Positions 1 to 9,866 of a DNA stretch of 17,873 nucleotides are shown here, one piece after another. The stretch covers positions 34,393-52,265 of the forward strand of contig JAAMXP010001114.1 of the NCBI GenBank assembly GCA_019693395.1, in the 5' to 3' direction. The notes beneath the pieces are model-generated. The model worked only from the letters and a program-made list of their open reading frames with translations, was not told the DNA's origin and did not search any database. The translations under genes and the position numbers were made by a program. Source of the DNA: Ettlia oleoabundans (taxonomy: Eukaryota; Chlorophyta; Chlorophyceae; Chlamydomonadales). Positions within the stretch are counted from its first letter, which is position 1, and each line of letters begins with the position of its first letter.

Positions 1-1729
1 CCACCCACCCATCCACCAGGTTCCTCCAAAACGTATGCATTCGTACATGCATTGGCCAACCAGCCCACGTAAATGCCCAGGTTGTTGTACCCTCTTGTCC
101 CTTCTCACCTAGGAACCTGTTGACATCGTTGGCGTAATCTTCCAGCCAGGGCGTGTGGATGAAGATGGGCAGCGGCGCACGGTTGCCGTTGTAGGCGGCA
201 TCAAAAGCGTCCTTCAGAATGCGGTACACGTTCTTGCTGGGGTTGCTGCAGGGCAGTACAGGATGGGACGCATGTGAGGTATAAGCTATGAGATCCCATC
301 CACAGTAGGACCCGGCGGCTGTGACTCTGGTCAGCAGTTGCACACCAGCAATGGCAGCAGAAGCAGCAGCATTCACATTCCGTAATCCATTGACCAGACC
401 TCCTCGCCATTCCTCACATGCCACACTGCAGCAGGAGTAAAGGAGGGGGAGAAAAAGAAGGAGATCAAGCGTGTACTTATGTGGCTTCCAGATCAGCAAG
501 ATCAAGAAGAAGCAACGGCAGACCAAGCGACGCAGACATGATGCAAAAATGCTTGGCCCTTTCTTGACGGCTGGACACCAGGGTGCCAGACTGGCTGGGC
601 AGCTGCCCTACTGCCTGCTGCTCACCTGGCACTTGGAACATGCCGGGCCAGCTCTCTGTGGTGGTGCACGTCTGGAAGCTGCTGAACCTACAGGGCGGCA
701 GTGGCATCCCGAAGAGGATGTAAAGACATGCTCCTGGCTAGACTTCTCCACAAGCATACCCCTGTCTGCGGTGCTTTTAGCAAGTGTTCCAAATGGCAAG
801 CAGACGACAAGGCAAGAGCAGACTTGACGAAGACAGGAACCAGAAAGGAAGCAGGGTCAAGCAGGCTGACCGAAGGAACAACACTAGCAAGCATTGTGCC
901 TCACCAGTCGCAATTCATGGGCACGCCTTCATCCATTTGGAAGGGCCACACCCGGCTGTCCATGCCACCCGACAGGCTGGCGCCTGAGCCCTCCTCAATC
1001 AGCGTGCTGCACAAGGGCAGGTCCAAGGGGTGTGGTGGCATGGTAAGGCCGCATGTTAGGATGCACAGCGGAGCAGGACATCTTCTCACAGACAGGCACA
1101 TGTTTGTAGCATTGTGCTGACTGCAGGCCGGGCACCCATGCCTGCACGCGTGCCGATCCTCCCCATGCTGCCGTCACCACTACCATGCACACACACAAAA
1201 ACTATCAACCCGCTTGCACGCACACACAAACACTGGCAAGCGCACCTCTCGTACAGGAATCCATTGCGGTGCAGAACCTCCCGTACAGCCACGTCAGTCT
1301 CCAGGTAGGGGGCGCGCAGCCCCACCACATCGCTACTAGGCACCCCGCAAGCGTCCAAATCTGAGCGGGCCCCCACAATCTCCTTCTCCAGCTGGTTTTT
1401 CCTCATGCCCCTAAGCTGCACAGTAGAAAAGGTGAGGTCGTGCCGGTGAAGCGAAAAGGTGAGGGAGGGAAGAGAGGAGCAGTTCCTAAGCAATCCAACC
1501 ATCGATGCTTCTTCACATAACCAGACTATTGTACTCTTCCCTTCAGCTCGGGCCCACATCAAGCCCATACAACCACACCCGCATCCTGGCTTGCCCCCGC
1601 TCACACCGCCCGACACATTACCGCACCGAGCTGTGGGTCTGGGTGTGGTCTGCAATTTCATAGCCCGAGTCATAGAGGTCCATCGTCAGTTCACAGTCTG
1701 CAGGCAGGCGGGAGGGACGATGAGCAGGG

Positions 1730-1774
<45 letters not shown>

Positions 1775-3102
1775 GAGAGGGACTATGAGCAGGGAGGGCA
1801 CGTGAGGCACCACAAGGGGAAGGTAAGTGGGAGCAGGATGGTAACTGAAAGCCCAGTGGGACCGTTAAATTAGGCAAGTGGCACCAGGTAAGGGCAGCAG
1901 ATGAGTGGGACCGGCTTCGACACATGGCCGCTTGGAACTCTATTTCTGTTGCCCTGCCCACCTCACTCAACCCACCTGCCCCTTTCCCACACACTCGGCC
2001 AGCCATTGACTGTCCACCAGCATGACATGACAGCACCCAATCTTCTCCACTTCTTTCATGAACTCGCATGGGGCGAGTTCATGAGAATTCGCCCCATGCG
2101 ACCCACACTCGCTCACCGTTGCCAATCTGCGTGGTGACAAACATGGTGGCTGCGGCGGGGCAGCCGTTGAAGGACCGGCCGTCGGTCACGGACTTCATCA
2201 ACTTGTGAGTGGAGCTGTAGATGGCGTCATCGTGCTGCATGCATGCGTTTTGGGGGCGGCGTGTTGATGCGTCAGGTTGAGGGGCAAGCGGTGGATTGAT
2301 ACTTCGCAAAGCAAGCAATACTCTTGGCGCAAGTGCATGTGGGCTGGTGGGCGATGATTGGATGTGGGGCGTACAAGCACTGTTGTTAGAGTGGATTGCT
2401 GACAAGAGGGTTGGAGCGCAGCAGTGTGAGGGTGGGAGAGACAGGAGGTTGTGGGGTGGTGTGTGGCCGGGATGTGTGGACAGGAGGCAGCTACTGCGCC
2501 AGCAGACGGCACGCAAGGGCATCATGCACACAAGGCACCCACACAAGCGCCAGAGCTTCTTGAACCAGGCTGAGGGAGATTTTAAGGGGCAACTGAGGCT
2601 TGGAAGGGGTGGACGGCACCAGGTAAGGGGTCTAGTGTGGCAGCCCCTGGGCAGAGGGTACCAGCGGCGCCAAGGTTGCTGCCACACATACCGCAGTACT
2701 GACTTTGTGAAGGTAAGGATAGCCCTGCATATGCCATGCCCTGCTGCTCTCACCGTCAACAGGATGAACATGGGTGTGTTATAGGGGTCGAGACCTCCAG
2801 GCGGGGAGGTGGACGGCTCGATGTACCCTGCAGTGGTGGCGAGTGGGGCGGCAGGCCGTCAGGCGTCAGCAGTGCGGTTAGCACCGAGGCTGCCCGCGAT
2901 CTATGTTGTTAGTTCCAGCGAAGCTGTGGAGGCGCGGGAAAGCGGGGTGGGAGAGGCTGATACCATGCTTGCTGCCGCGTGCCGCCGCGTTAGGGCGGCG
3001 GCACATTCTCTGCACACCTGCGCACAACGACGCCGCTGCAAGCAGCGCTAGGGCCTGCACGGACCGCCTGCAGAGGCTGTGAGCTCCGCATGTCGCTCGC
3101 AT
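1..3102 (-). CDS. Chitin/polysaccharide deacetylase (NodB-type), secreted; 3' end beyond window
   Basis: Probable metal-dependent deacetylase of N-acetylglucosamine polymers, likely secreted or wall-acting. Exons joined by hand (minus strand, all GT-AG, phases agree): 3102-2964, 2827-2754, 2234-2117, 1697-1622, 1410-1246, 1006-905, 687-626, 425-377, 245-109. The last donor is followed by intron to the window edge, so the C-terminus is missing. The 307 visible residues hold a hydrophobic leader (residues 15-30, VQALALLAAASLCAGV), then PPGGLDP and the NodB motifs in order: THDDA (71-75), HTQTH (128-132, metal histidines), RAPYL (from R168), NCDWF (222-226) and IFIHTPWL (H292). This is the animal/algal CDA-like branch, judged from the THDDA and IHTPWL forms. 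The first exon is the weakest: it fits in phase and brings the leader, but has only one cysteine before PPGGL where relatives often have a small Cys-rich segment. For exon 1410-1246 an alternative acceptor at 1415 is possible, but 1410 gives the better HTxTHxxVxGM spacing. Substrate is not known. Confidence 0.88.
1731..1773. repeat. (AGGC)n tetranucleotide microsatellite
   Basis: About 10.75 uninterrupted AGGC units in the intron between deacetylase exons 1697-1622 and 2234-2117. It is flanked on both sides by a similar ATGAGCAGG-type segment. Shorter AGGC runs recur near 17249-17270. Confidence 0.95.
2056..2100. repeat. Two overlapping perfect 12-bp inverted repeats sharing one arm segment
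   Basis: First pair: TCATGAACTCGC (2056-2067) with its reverse complement at 2073-2084, loop of 5 nt. Second pair: CGCATGGGGCGA (2065-2076) with its reverse complement at 2089-2100, loop of 12 nt. The two stems share bases and cannot form together. They lie in a deacetylase intron, 16 nt inside the splice donor of exon 2234-2117 as transcribed. Confidence 0.9.
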
Positions 3103-3679
3103 CGTTCAGCCTCAGGCAGGCACCACCGCTGCAGCCAGACCCCAACTTTGTCGGCACAAAAGCTGAAATCGCGATTAACGAAACAGAGATGGGATGTAAG
3201 CGAGTTAATGTCGCAGCGTCTGGAGGTGAAGCCCCAAGCTGGCGGAGCGCTGCGCCGTGCTGCGGCAGTAGATCCTGCCTCCGCTCCTCCACCTCTGGTT
3301 TCTTGCACCCGTGCATCACACAGACACGCGGCAGCACGCAAGCTGGCGGCTTCTGCATGCTCCTTTGTTTCGTGAAGAGGTGGTGTTGAGCAGCTGAAAC
3401 TGGGTGCCGCTGCAGTGCGGCAGCTGGTGCCCCGCAGGGACGGGGTGCTGGGCCAAAGGGCGCAGCAGGCATTGCTGTGTGGTGGGTTGACCTGGGTTGC
3501 AGGACGCTGAGGGTTGTCGCTATGGCAGGGAACCCTGTGCCCTGCTGCAGCACCCTGCGCAACGATTCAGCCACATGGATTGGATGCCCTAATTTTCTGG
3601 CCACACAACCAGCTACTTCCCTGCCACAGCGGTTGTTGTGGCTCGCGTCACTGTTTTTCAACTGCTTGTCAAGGGGCAT
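2990..3679 (-). CDS. Long open reading frame of unknown status (229 codons from first ATG)
   Basis: The frame is open without a stop from about 3895 down to 2990 (301 codons); its first ATG is at 3679-3677. I do not recognise the protein. It is rich in Ala, Arg, His and Cys and shows no domain, leader or membrane segment I can name. Its 3' part overlaps deacetylase exon 3102-2964 in another frame, so both are unlikely to be coding there. It could be an unannotated gene, a remnant, the 5' UTR of the deacetylase, or chance in GC-rich DNA. Confidence 0.18.
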   Translation of the reverse strand: MPLDKQLKNSDASHNNRCGREVAGCVARKLGHPIHVAESLRRVLQQGTGFPAIATTLSVLQPRSTHHTAMPAAPFGPAPRPCGAPAAALQRHPVSAAQHHLFTKQRSMQKPPACVLPRVCVMHGCKKPEVEERRQDLLPQHGAALRQLGASPPDAATLTRLHPISVSLIAISAFVPTKLGSGCSGGACLRLNDASDMRSSQPLQAVRAGPSAACSGVVVRRCAENVPPP

Positions 3680-3978
3680 TCCTAGTCCAACTCTTCTGCA
3701 CCTGGGCCGGTCAACCTTGCAAGAAACCTGTGGACGCCTGACCCTTGATGGGTGCCTGTGCTGGTGTGGGAGGGTTGGGTGCGTGTGTGCGAGCTTGCGC
3801 TCTAGATGGCTACCATCAAGCAGTCTCCAGCTGCGCTGCAAACTACGGTGCAGTTCCCCCCCCCTGGCTCCTCTCCTTGTCTCTGTTTTGCTCACAGCCA
3901 GCTTCTGGCCTCACTTCCAAAGCGTAACCCATGCATAACAAAGCAGCAGCAGGCATGTCTCTTTCCCAGCAGAGGGGT
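3103..3978. other. Region between deacetylase and H3 stem-loop, no convincing gene
   Basis: This stretch should hold the deacetylase 5' UTR and promoter (read leftward) and sequence downstream of the H3 gene. Besides the antisense open frame listed separately, plus-strand frames at 3090-3389 and 3477-3938 are open but encode no recognisable domain. No RNA gene or mobile element was seen. Confidence 0.5.
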
Positions 3979-3994
3979 GGTGTTGAATAACACC
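3979..3994 (-). promoter_or_regulatory. Histone 3' stem-loop of H3
   Basis: On the minus strand GGTGTT-ATTC-AACACC forms a perfect 6-bp stem with a 4-nt loop, 34 nt past the H3 stop codon, followed by ACCC. The size (6-bp stem, 4-nt loop), GG/CC base and ACCC flank match the replication-dependent histone mRNA 3' processing element. The stem differs from the animal GGYYYU consensus at its fourth base. Confidence 0.9.
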
Positions 3995-4028
3995 AGTATG
4001 TTTTGGGTTGGCAGCAGCCTAAGTACGC

Positions 4029-5095
<1,067 letters not shown>

Positions 5096-5151
5096 GCATC
5101 TGGCGCACCACCGGGCATAGCCTTCTCAAGCCAAACCAACACAAAACAACT

Positions 5152-5167
5152 GGTGTTATTCAACACC
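5152..5167 (+). promoter_or_regulatory. Histone 3' stem-loop of H4
   Basis: GGTGTT-ATTC-AACACC, identical to the element behind H3, with the identity extending a few bases on both sides (ACT before, ACCC after). Presumed 3'-end processing and stability signal for a non-polyadenylated histone mRNA. Confidence 0.9.
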
Positions 5168-5535
5168 ACCCTATTGATGGAAGAATGCAACACAAGTGGG
5201 GTTGGAGAGGAGCAGGCGTTTGTTGTAGCGGGTTATCCAAGTTCCCAGCCTTCCTGAACAGCCCCTGCTGGCTGCCCCAGTAGCTGAGTGTGGCTCATGT
5301 GTTCTCTAGTCTGCAGCTATTCAGAGTGCTGCTTGTCCTTCCAAAATTGGCAGCTGCCTGTGAGGACAGCAGCAAGTCTGCCAGCCAGCACAGCAACAAC
5401 TGGCTCGCGTAGTGCAGAGCCCTCCTGCCTTACTCCCAACCCAACCGGTCCAGGCTGCGGTGCCATGCGGGTCTTGTCGGGCTTGTTGTGCCCCATTTTT
5501 TCCATACCTGCCCTCCCTGCCCCTGCAGCCTGGCT
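5168..5535. other. Intergenic region, no gene seen
   Basis: Downstream of H4. Only short open frames without recognisable content; no RNA gene or element identified. Confidence 0.5.
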
Positions 5536-5692
5536 GGTCAACAGCATTTGATTGCTGGCACCAAAGAGCGCTGCAATTGATGCTGGTGCTTGACTTCTGT
5601 TTTGCTTGGTTTTAACTTGGCCACACATTTATGTCGCAGTGAAAAACAGGCCACAGACACAGCAGTTCTAGAGAAGCCGCTTCTTGAGAAAA
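5536..5692 (+). repeat. Diverged direct repeat, copy 1
   Basis: About 157 bp, starting GGTCAACAGCATT and ending near AGAAGCCGCTT, matching 8907-9070 in the same orientation with scattered substitutions and small gaps. Shared blocks include AAGAGCGCTGCAATTG, GCTTGACTTCTGTT and ATGTCGCAGTG. In this copy it begins 49 nt past the stop codon of the MYND relic (as read on the minus strand), so it may derive from a 3' UTR. Confidence 0.85.
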
Positions 5693-5740
5693 AGGGCAAA
5701 GCAAGGCAATCCAGGAAAGCAAACAAAACATACCAAAGAT

Positions 5741-6177
5741 TTACTGTCCTGCAGCAGCAGTCCTTTTTCTCAAGCCATGCAGCACCAAGTTCACAACACA
5801 TGCGCCAGCCCAAGCTACTGGCCAGTTGACGTGCGTGCACATCGCCCGGCACCCAGGGCACTTTTGCTGTTGACAACCTTGCTCGCAGCAGGGCCATCCG
5901 TGTCACCCAACCCAGGTAGGCACAGCTGCGGGCAACAGCAGCCCGCGCCAGCTCCAGCCGCGCCACCGCCAGGTTTCAACAGCTGCGAGCCCTGCTGCAA
6001 GAAGTCGGCAAGCTCCATCGCCGGCTGCAGCACCCAGCGGAAAAAATCGTGCAGCCTCTTTGGTGGGCAGGCTGCCAGCTGTATCGGTTCCATGCCTGCC
6101 GCCTCCTTTTCGGCCATCACCGCAAGGTAGGACTGCAGGCAACCTCCCTCTCCTACTGCCTGCTGCCCGCCTTCCAA
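5741..6177 (-). pseudogene. Decayed 3' end of a MYND-finger gene (relic paralogue of the gene at 9867-13540)
   Basis: Pieces in different minus frames line up in order with the last exon of the intact MYND gene: LQPAMELADFL (against LVQPAIDLASL), then after a frameshift ARLELARAAVARSCAYLG (against ARLELAQAAAARSCAYLA), then after another shift QKCPGCRAMCTHVNW (against RKCAGCRAMWYCGTACSHADW), then GWRMCCELGAA, and finally AGQ-stop as in the intact gene. The finger has lost 18 nt that encode WYCGTA, which removes a zinc-binding Cys. With at least two frameshifts and the lost ligand it cannot encode a working MYND domain. The upstream exons are absent here. Confidence 0.85.
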
Positions 6178-6571
6178 GGTTCGTCCACAGGTGCCACCCT
6201 GTCAGCAGACATGCCATGCTGGCGTTGAGAAGCTACTCTGCTGCTGATGGCAGGGTCTATTTTTCGGTTCAACACTCTGAGCAACTCGTGGAGCCGGCCT
6301 TAGACGCTGCTGCATTGGCAAAGCCAGCCTTTGTGCTCTCTTGGACGCCTCGTCGTCCGCAATCACGCAATCACGAACAAGGTAGGGTGTTGGCATTGGA
6401 GTCCCCCCGTTAAACGCAGCTTCCAAGGCCGTGCAGGGTTTGAAACTCCCTTTGAACCTCGCAACGACTCTGCCCTCTTTCCACTGGCCGTCGACGCCCC
6501 CCGTTTTTGACTGCTCCCTGGCACTGCAGACCAGCAGGCAGGGTGGCCAGCAGAAACCCTCCAAGCATAGG
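6178..6571 (+). other. Upstream region of the ankyrin/U-box gene
   Basis: Probably promoter and 5' UTR of the next gene. The frame opening at 6431 is continuous with the ankyrin ORF and would add 47 residues, but these do not look domain-like. A donor-like AAG/GTAGGG at 6380-6386 and a pyrimidine-rich CTGGCACTGCAG ending near 6530 suggest a 5' UTR intron. This is tentative. Confidence 0.35.
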
Positions 6572-8742
6572 ATGTCTGAGGTTTCGGCCACGGTGATTGA
6601 TCAGGCTGTGCGTCCCAGCTTGACACGCAGTGCTACGCAAGACGAGTTGCTGTGGAAGTCGGCATGTTCTGGTGACGTGAGCAGCCTGCAGCAAGCGCTG
6701 GCTGCTGGCGCAGATATAAACGCAGCAGAGGACGGATTTACGGCCCTACAATTGGCGGCGCTGAAGGGAAAAGACGCTTGCCTGTTGACTCTGCTGGCAG
6801 CTGGGGCAGATCTTGAGGCGGCGGCCAGCGCCACCGGCGCCTTTACTGCCTTGCCATGCGCAGCGATATATGGCCAGGAGGGCTGTGTGCGTGCGCTGGT
6901 TGCCGCTGGCGCCAACCTGGAAGCTCGCGATGTGAGCGGCTCCACAGCGCTCATCTGGGCGGCGAAGGAGGGGCACGAAGGCTGCCTGCGGGTGCTGCTG
7001 GCAGCTGGGGCAAACATCGAGGCAGCTAATCAAACCGGCAGCACGGCATTGCTGGCTGCGACGAAGAAGGGCAGGGAGGCCTGCATGCAAGCGCTGCTGG
7101 CGGCTGGAGCCAATGCAAACCCAAAAGCCCAGCAGATGTTGACCGCCTTGCAAACTGCGGTGCGTCACTGCAGCGTGTCAGCAGTACAGGCATTGCTGGA
7201 AGCGGGGGCAAGCTTGGAGGCGACAGACAAGGAAGGGTGGACGGCCTTGCACAGTGCTGCGGCAGCCGGCATGCTGCCAGCTATTCGCTGCCTGGTTGAT
7301 GCAGGAGCGGATGTGAGGGTAACAAACCACTGGGGCCTGACCCCGCGCCAGGTAGCCTTGCAGTACAATGAGCCGAATGCCGCTGCAGAGCTGCTCAAGA
7401 TGGAGAGATACCAGGTAAAAAAGCAGCTGGCGATTAAGAAGGGCCAGCTGCATCAGGTGAAAAGGCAGCTGGCAGCTGAGAAGGGCAGACTGCCTCTGCT
7501 GCAGTGGAAACAATCGGAAGCGGCTGGTCCCTCAGGTGCCGCTGAGCCTGCTGAGGCTGGGCCTGAGGCTGAGGCCGCTGCGGAGGCTGCTGCTGCAGCA
7601 CTGCTGGCAGAGGAGCAGCGGGAACAAGAGCGGCAGGCAGCCAGGCGGGCGGCCAAAGTGGCCAAGAAGCAGCGACAGAAGGAGCGGCAGCATCAGGGCA
7701 GTCCTCAAGTGACGGGCGAAGCAGGCGAGCCAGTCACAGAGTCCCCAACCACGCCAGGGCGCACTCCTCAGCACTCAGCAGCAGCGGAAGTGGCTGATGA
7801 TGGCACGCCAGGCTCTGGTGCGGAGGTCCAGCCTTACAACTTTCAAGAGTTGCTGCCAGGAACACCCGCAGCAGGCCCAGCACCCTCCACCCCTGTGGGA
7901 GCTGCAAGCACAGCCCATCATGTCTCAGGTGAAGGGAGGAAGAAGCAGAAGAACGAAAGGCAGGCTGCCATGCCAGCGGCACTTTTGCCAGAGCTGCTAG
8001 CGGGCGCCAGTGTGAGCAACAGCGGCGGGCCTGCTGATGGGGGGGCTTGCCCACTATCAGCACAGGCGAGCGGCAGCAGCGGCCTTGATGGAGTTGATGC
8101 TGACCTGGCACAGCAGCTGCAGCGCATGGGGATGCTGGAAGGCCAAGAAGCTGGCAGCAGCTCTTCTCCACAACCGCCACAACAGCCAAGCAGTCTCAAG
8201 GCAGCAGTTGGGGAGCTGGCAGCACCCAGCGCTGACTCTGCTGGTGCATCAACCAGCCGGCCCAGCCAGACCCCTCCACCCCCTGCGTCTGCTGCCACCA
8301 GCCCAAGCCCCAGCCGGTTCACCGAGCTGCTGTGCCCCATCACTCAGGAGCCGCTGCGAGACCCCGTGGTGGCGGCAGACGGCAACCTGTATGAGCGAGT
8401 CGCGATAGAGGGTGGGTCGCGATCAGCTGTCTGGTTGCCGGCAAAACCTGCATCGCATTGTATGTTTTTAGATGGTGTGCGGTTCCATTGATAACGGTTG
8501 GTGGGTAGTTGGTGTTTGGTCGATTGTGGGGAAAACTCACAGCTAAGGCCCTGGCCAGTTGTGTCTTTTTACCCTGCCTGTTCCCCCATGCCTGCGCAGC
8601 CTGGATCGCGCGGCAGACAGCGGCAGGGCAAGCCCCGTGTTCCCCGCTGACCAACCAGGCGCTGGAGCACTTATTCCTTACACCTGTGCGGCCGCTGCGG
8701 GGCGTGGTGGCTGACCTCATGGCAGCTGGCCTGCTGCAGTGA
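6572..8742 (+). CDS. Ankyrin-repeat protein with C-terminal U-box (probable E3 ubiquitin ligase)
   Basis: Two exons: 6572-8411 and 8600-8742, with a phase-1 GT-AG intron (8412-8599) that splits the U-box. Product about 660 aa. The start was set at MSEVSATVID because the 47 residues before it (from ATG 6431) look non-coding; 6431 remains possible. Order: about eight ankyrin repeats (residues ~25-290, repeated TALxxAAxxGxxxxxxxLLAAGAxxEA), a charged coiled-coil stretch (MERYQVKKQLAIKK onward), an Ala/Glu/Arg helix (EEQREQERQAARRAAK), a long Pro/Ser/Ala-rich disordered linker, and a U-box in the last 78 residues: FTELLCPITQEPLRDPVV, ADGNLYERVAIE, then exon 2 AWIARQ and CSPLTNQALEHLFLTP. U-boxes recruit E2 enzymes; the ankyrins should bind substrate. 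The usual TPN near the end is TPV. If the intron is retained, the U-box is cut after AIEGG. Confidence 0.88.
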
Positions 8743-8906
8743 GGAGTGTGTCTGACAGGCGCTCTGCGGTCTTGTGGAAATCGCATGGCAGCAATCGGTT
8801 GCTGCTATGGTTCTGGGACAAGCGCCTGCGGGCAGCCGCCAGTCCCTAGGCTGCACATTGATGATTGCACGGAGTTAACGATTGCATTGCCTGTTGGCCA
8901 ACAGAC

Positions 8907-9070
8907 GGTCAACAGCATTGATGATTGCTGGCATTGAAGAGCGCTGCAATTGGTGCTGACGCTTGACTTCTGTTCTGTTTGGCCTTGACATTGGTCACAC
9001 TTCATGTCGCAGTGCGAGCAGGCAACATGCAGCGCAAGCAATTCAAGAGAAGCCGCTGAGAAGCCGCTTC
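8907..9070 (+). repeat. Diverged direct repeat, copy 2
   Basis: Second copy of the ~160-bp repeat at 5536-5692, same orientation, 3371 bp away. It begins 165 nt after the stop of the ankyrin/U-box gene. In both copies the same frame reads TSVL-G....H..CRS...QA....EKPL with only modest change; this may be chance or trace of an old coding segment. Confidence 0.85.
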
Positions 9071-9398
9071 CCATGGTGTTGTCTTTGTTGCTGCGTTTCT
9101 TGCACTTCTTGCTGCAATCTACCGAAGGGAGCACAACAGAGGCAGCTAATTTCCGTCTGTCTTATACATAAAAAAACCCCGAGGATCAAGGGCAGCAGCG
9201 GCTGCACCAACAGGCACACCGCCAGACAGCCGGCAACAGCTGGGGTTGCAGGAGGCAGAGGAGGAGAGCGAGGTTGATTGCACTACGTATGCGTAGCCAG
9301 GCAGTACTTGCCTTTTATGTATTTCCCAAGGCAGCTCTCAAGCACTGAGCTCTGTTGTGAAGGCCCAACAAGCTGCCCTCACCTCCATGCCGCCGCAG
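9071..9398. other. Intergenic region between repeat copy 2 and the pseudo-exon, no gene seen
   Basis: Open frames are present but none is recognisable. The last bases before 9399 (GCCGCCGCAG) keep an intron-acceptor form, matching the intron end before the true U-box exon. Confidence 0.45.
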
Positions 9399-9537
9399 CC
9401 TGGACCGCCAGACAGGCAGCAGATGGGCAGGCAACCTGTTTCCATCACCAGTCGACCATTGGAGCGTGTGTGTCTTATCCCTGTGCGGCACTGGGTGGCG
9501 TGGTGGCAACGCCTGTGGCAGCTGTAACGCTACAGTC
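9399..9537 (+). pseudogene. Degenerate duplicate of the last U-box exon
   Basis: Aligns with 8600-8742. It starts right after a preserved CAG acceptor with CCTGGACCGCC (against CCTGGATCGCG), reads AWTARQAADGQATC (against AWIARQTAAGQAPC), then diverges with frame changes, regains GGVV (against RGVV) and ends CTACAGTCA where the true exon has CTGCAGTGA. The stop is mutated, so the frame runs on to a TAA at 9614-9616. The central U-box residues SPLTNQALEHLFLTP are lost. It could in principle be used as an alternative last exon in the correct phase, but the product would lack a U-box C-terminal half. Confidence 0.75.
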
Positions 9538-9866
9538 AGGTAATAAGCACCATCAACAAGTTCACTCACATAAGAACGTCGCAACAGACAGCCCACAACC
9601 TTGGCTGCCGGCATAAGCAAACATTTGCTATGGTATGCATATGTTCTCCCTTGCCCCTTGAGCTGTGTTAAAGCTGGCCTGCTTGGTGGATGTCTTATTG
9701 ACTTGTACGCTGTGTTAGACGGTTCACCATACCCTACCAGATGGAAAGAACAGCAGTGAAGCATGGTAGTGCCTCAAGTCTGGATTAAAGTGTTGTCCCA
9801 TGGTGACAAGATAACCACACAAGCAAACCTGAGCAAGGTGACCAGCAAGGCCCACACAGCAAAGGC
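9538..9866. other. Region downstream of the MYND gene, no gene seen
   Basis: Expected 3' UTR of the minus-strand MYND gene. No recognisable coding or RNA feature. Confidence 0.45.

Noticed and set aside
471..1120. Plus-strand open frames of 118 and 139 codons
   Set aside because: They lie antisense to deacetylase exons and introns and encode no recognisable protein.
1731..1773. AGGC repeats as a possible CRISPR or satellite array
   Set aside because: It is an uninterrupted tetranucleotide microsatellite with no spacers, inside a eukaryotic intron.
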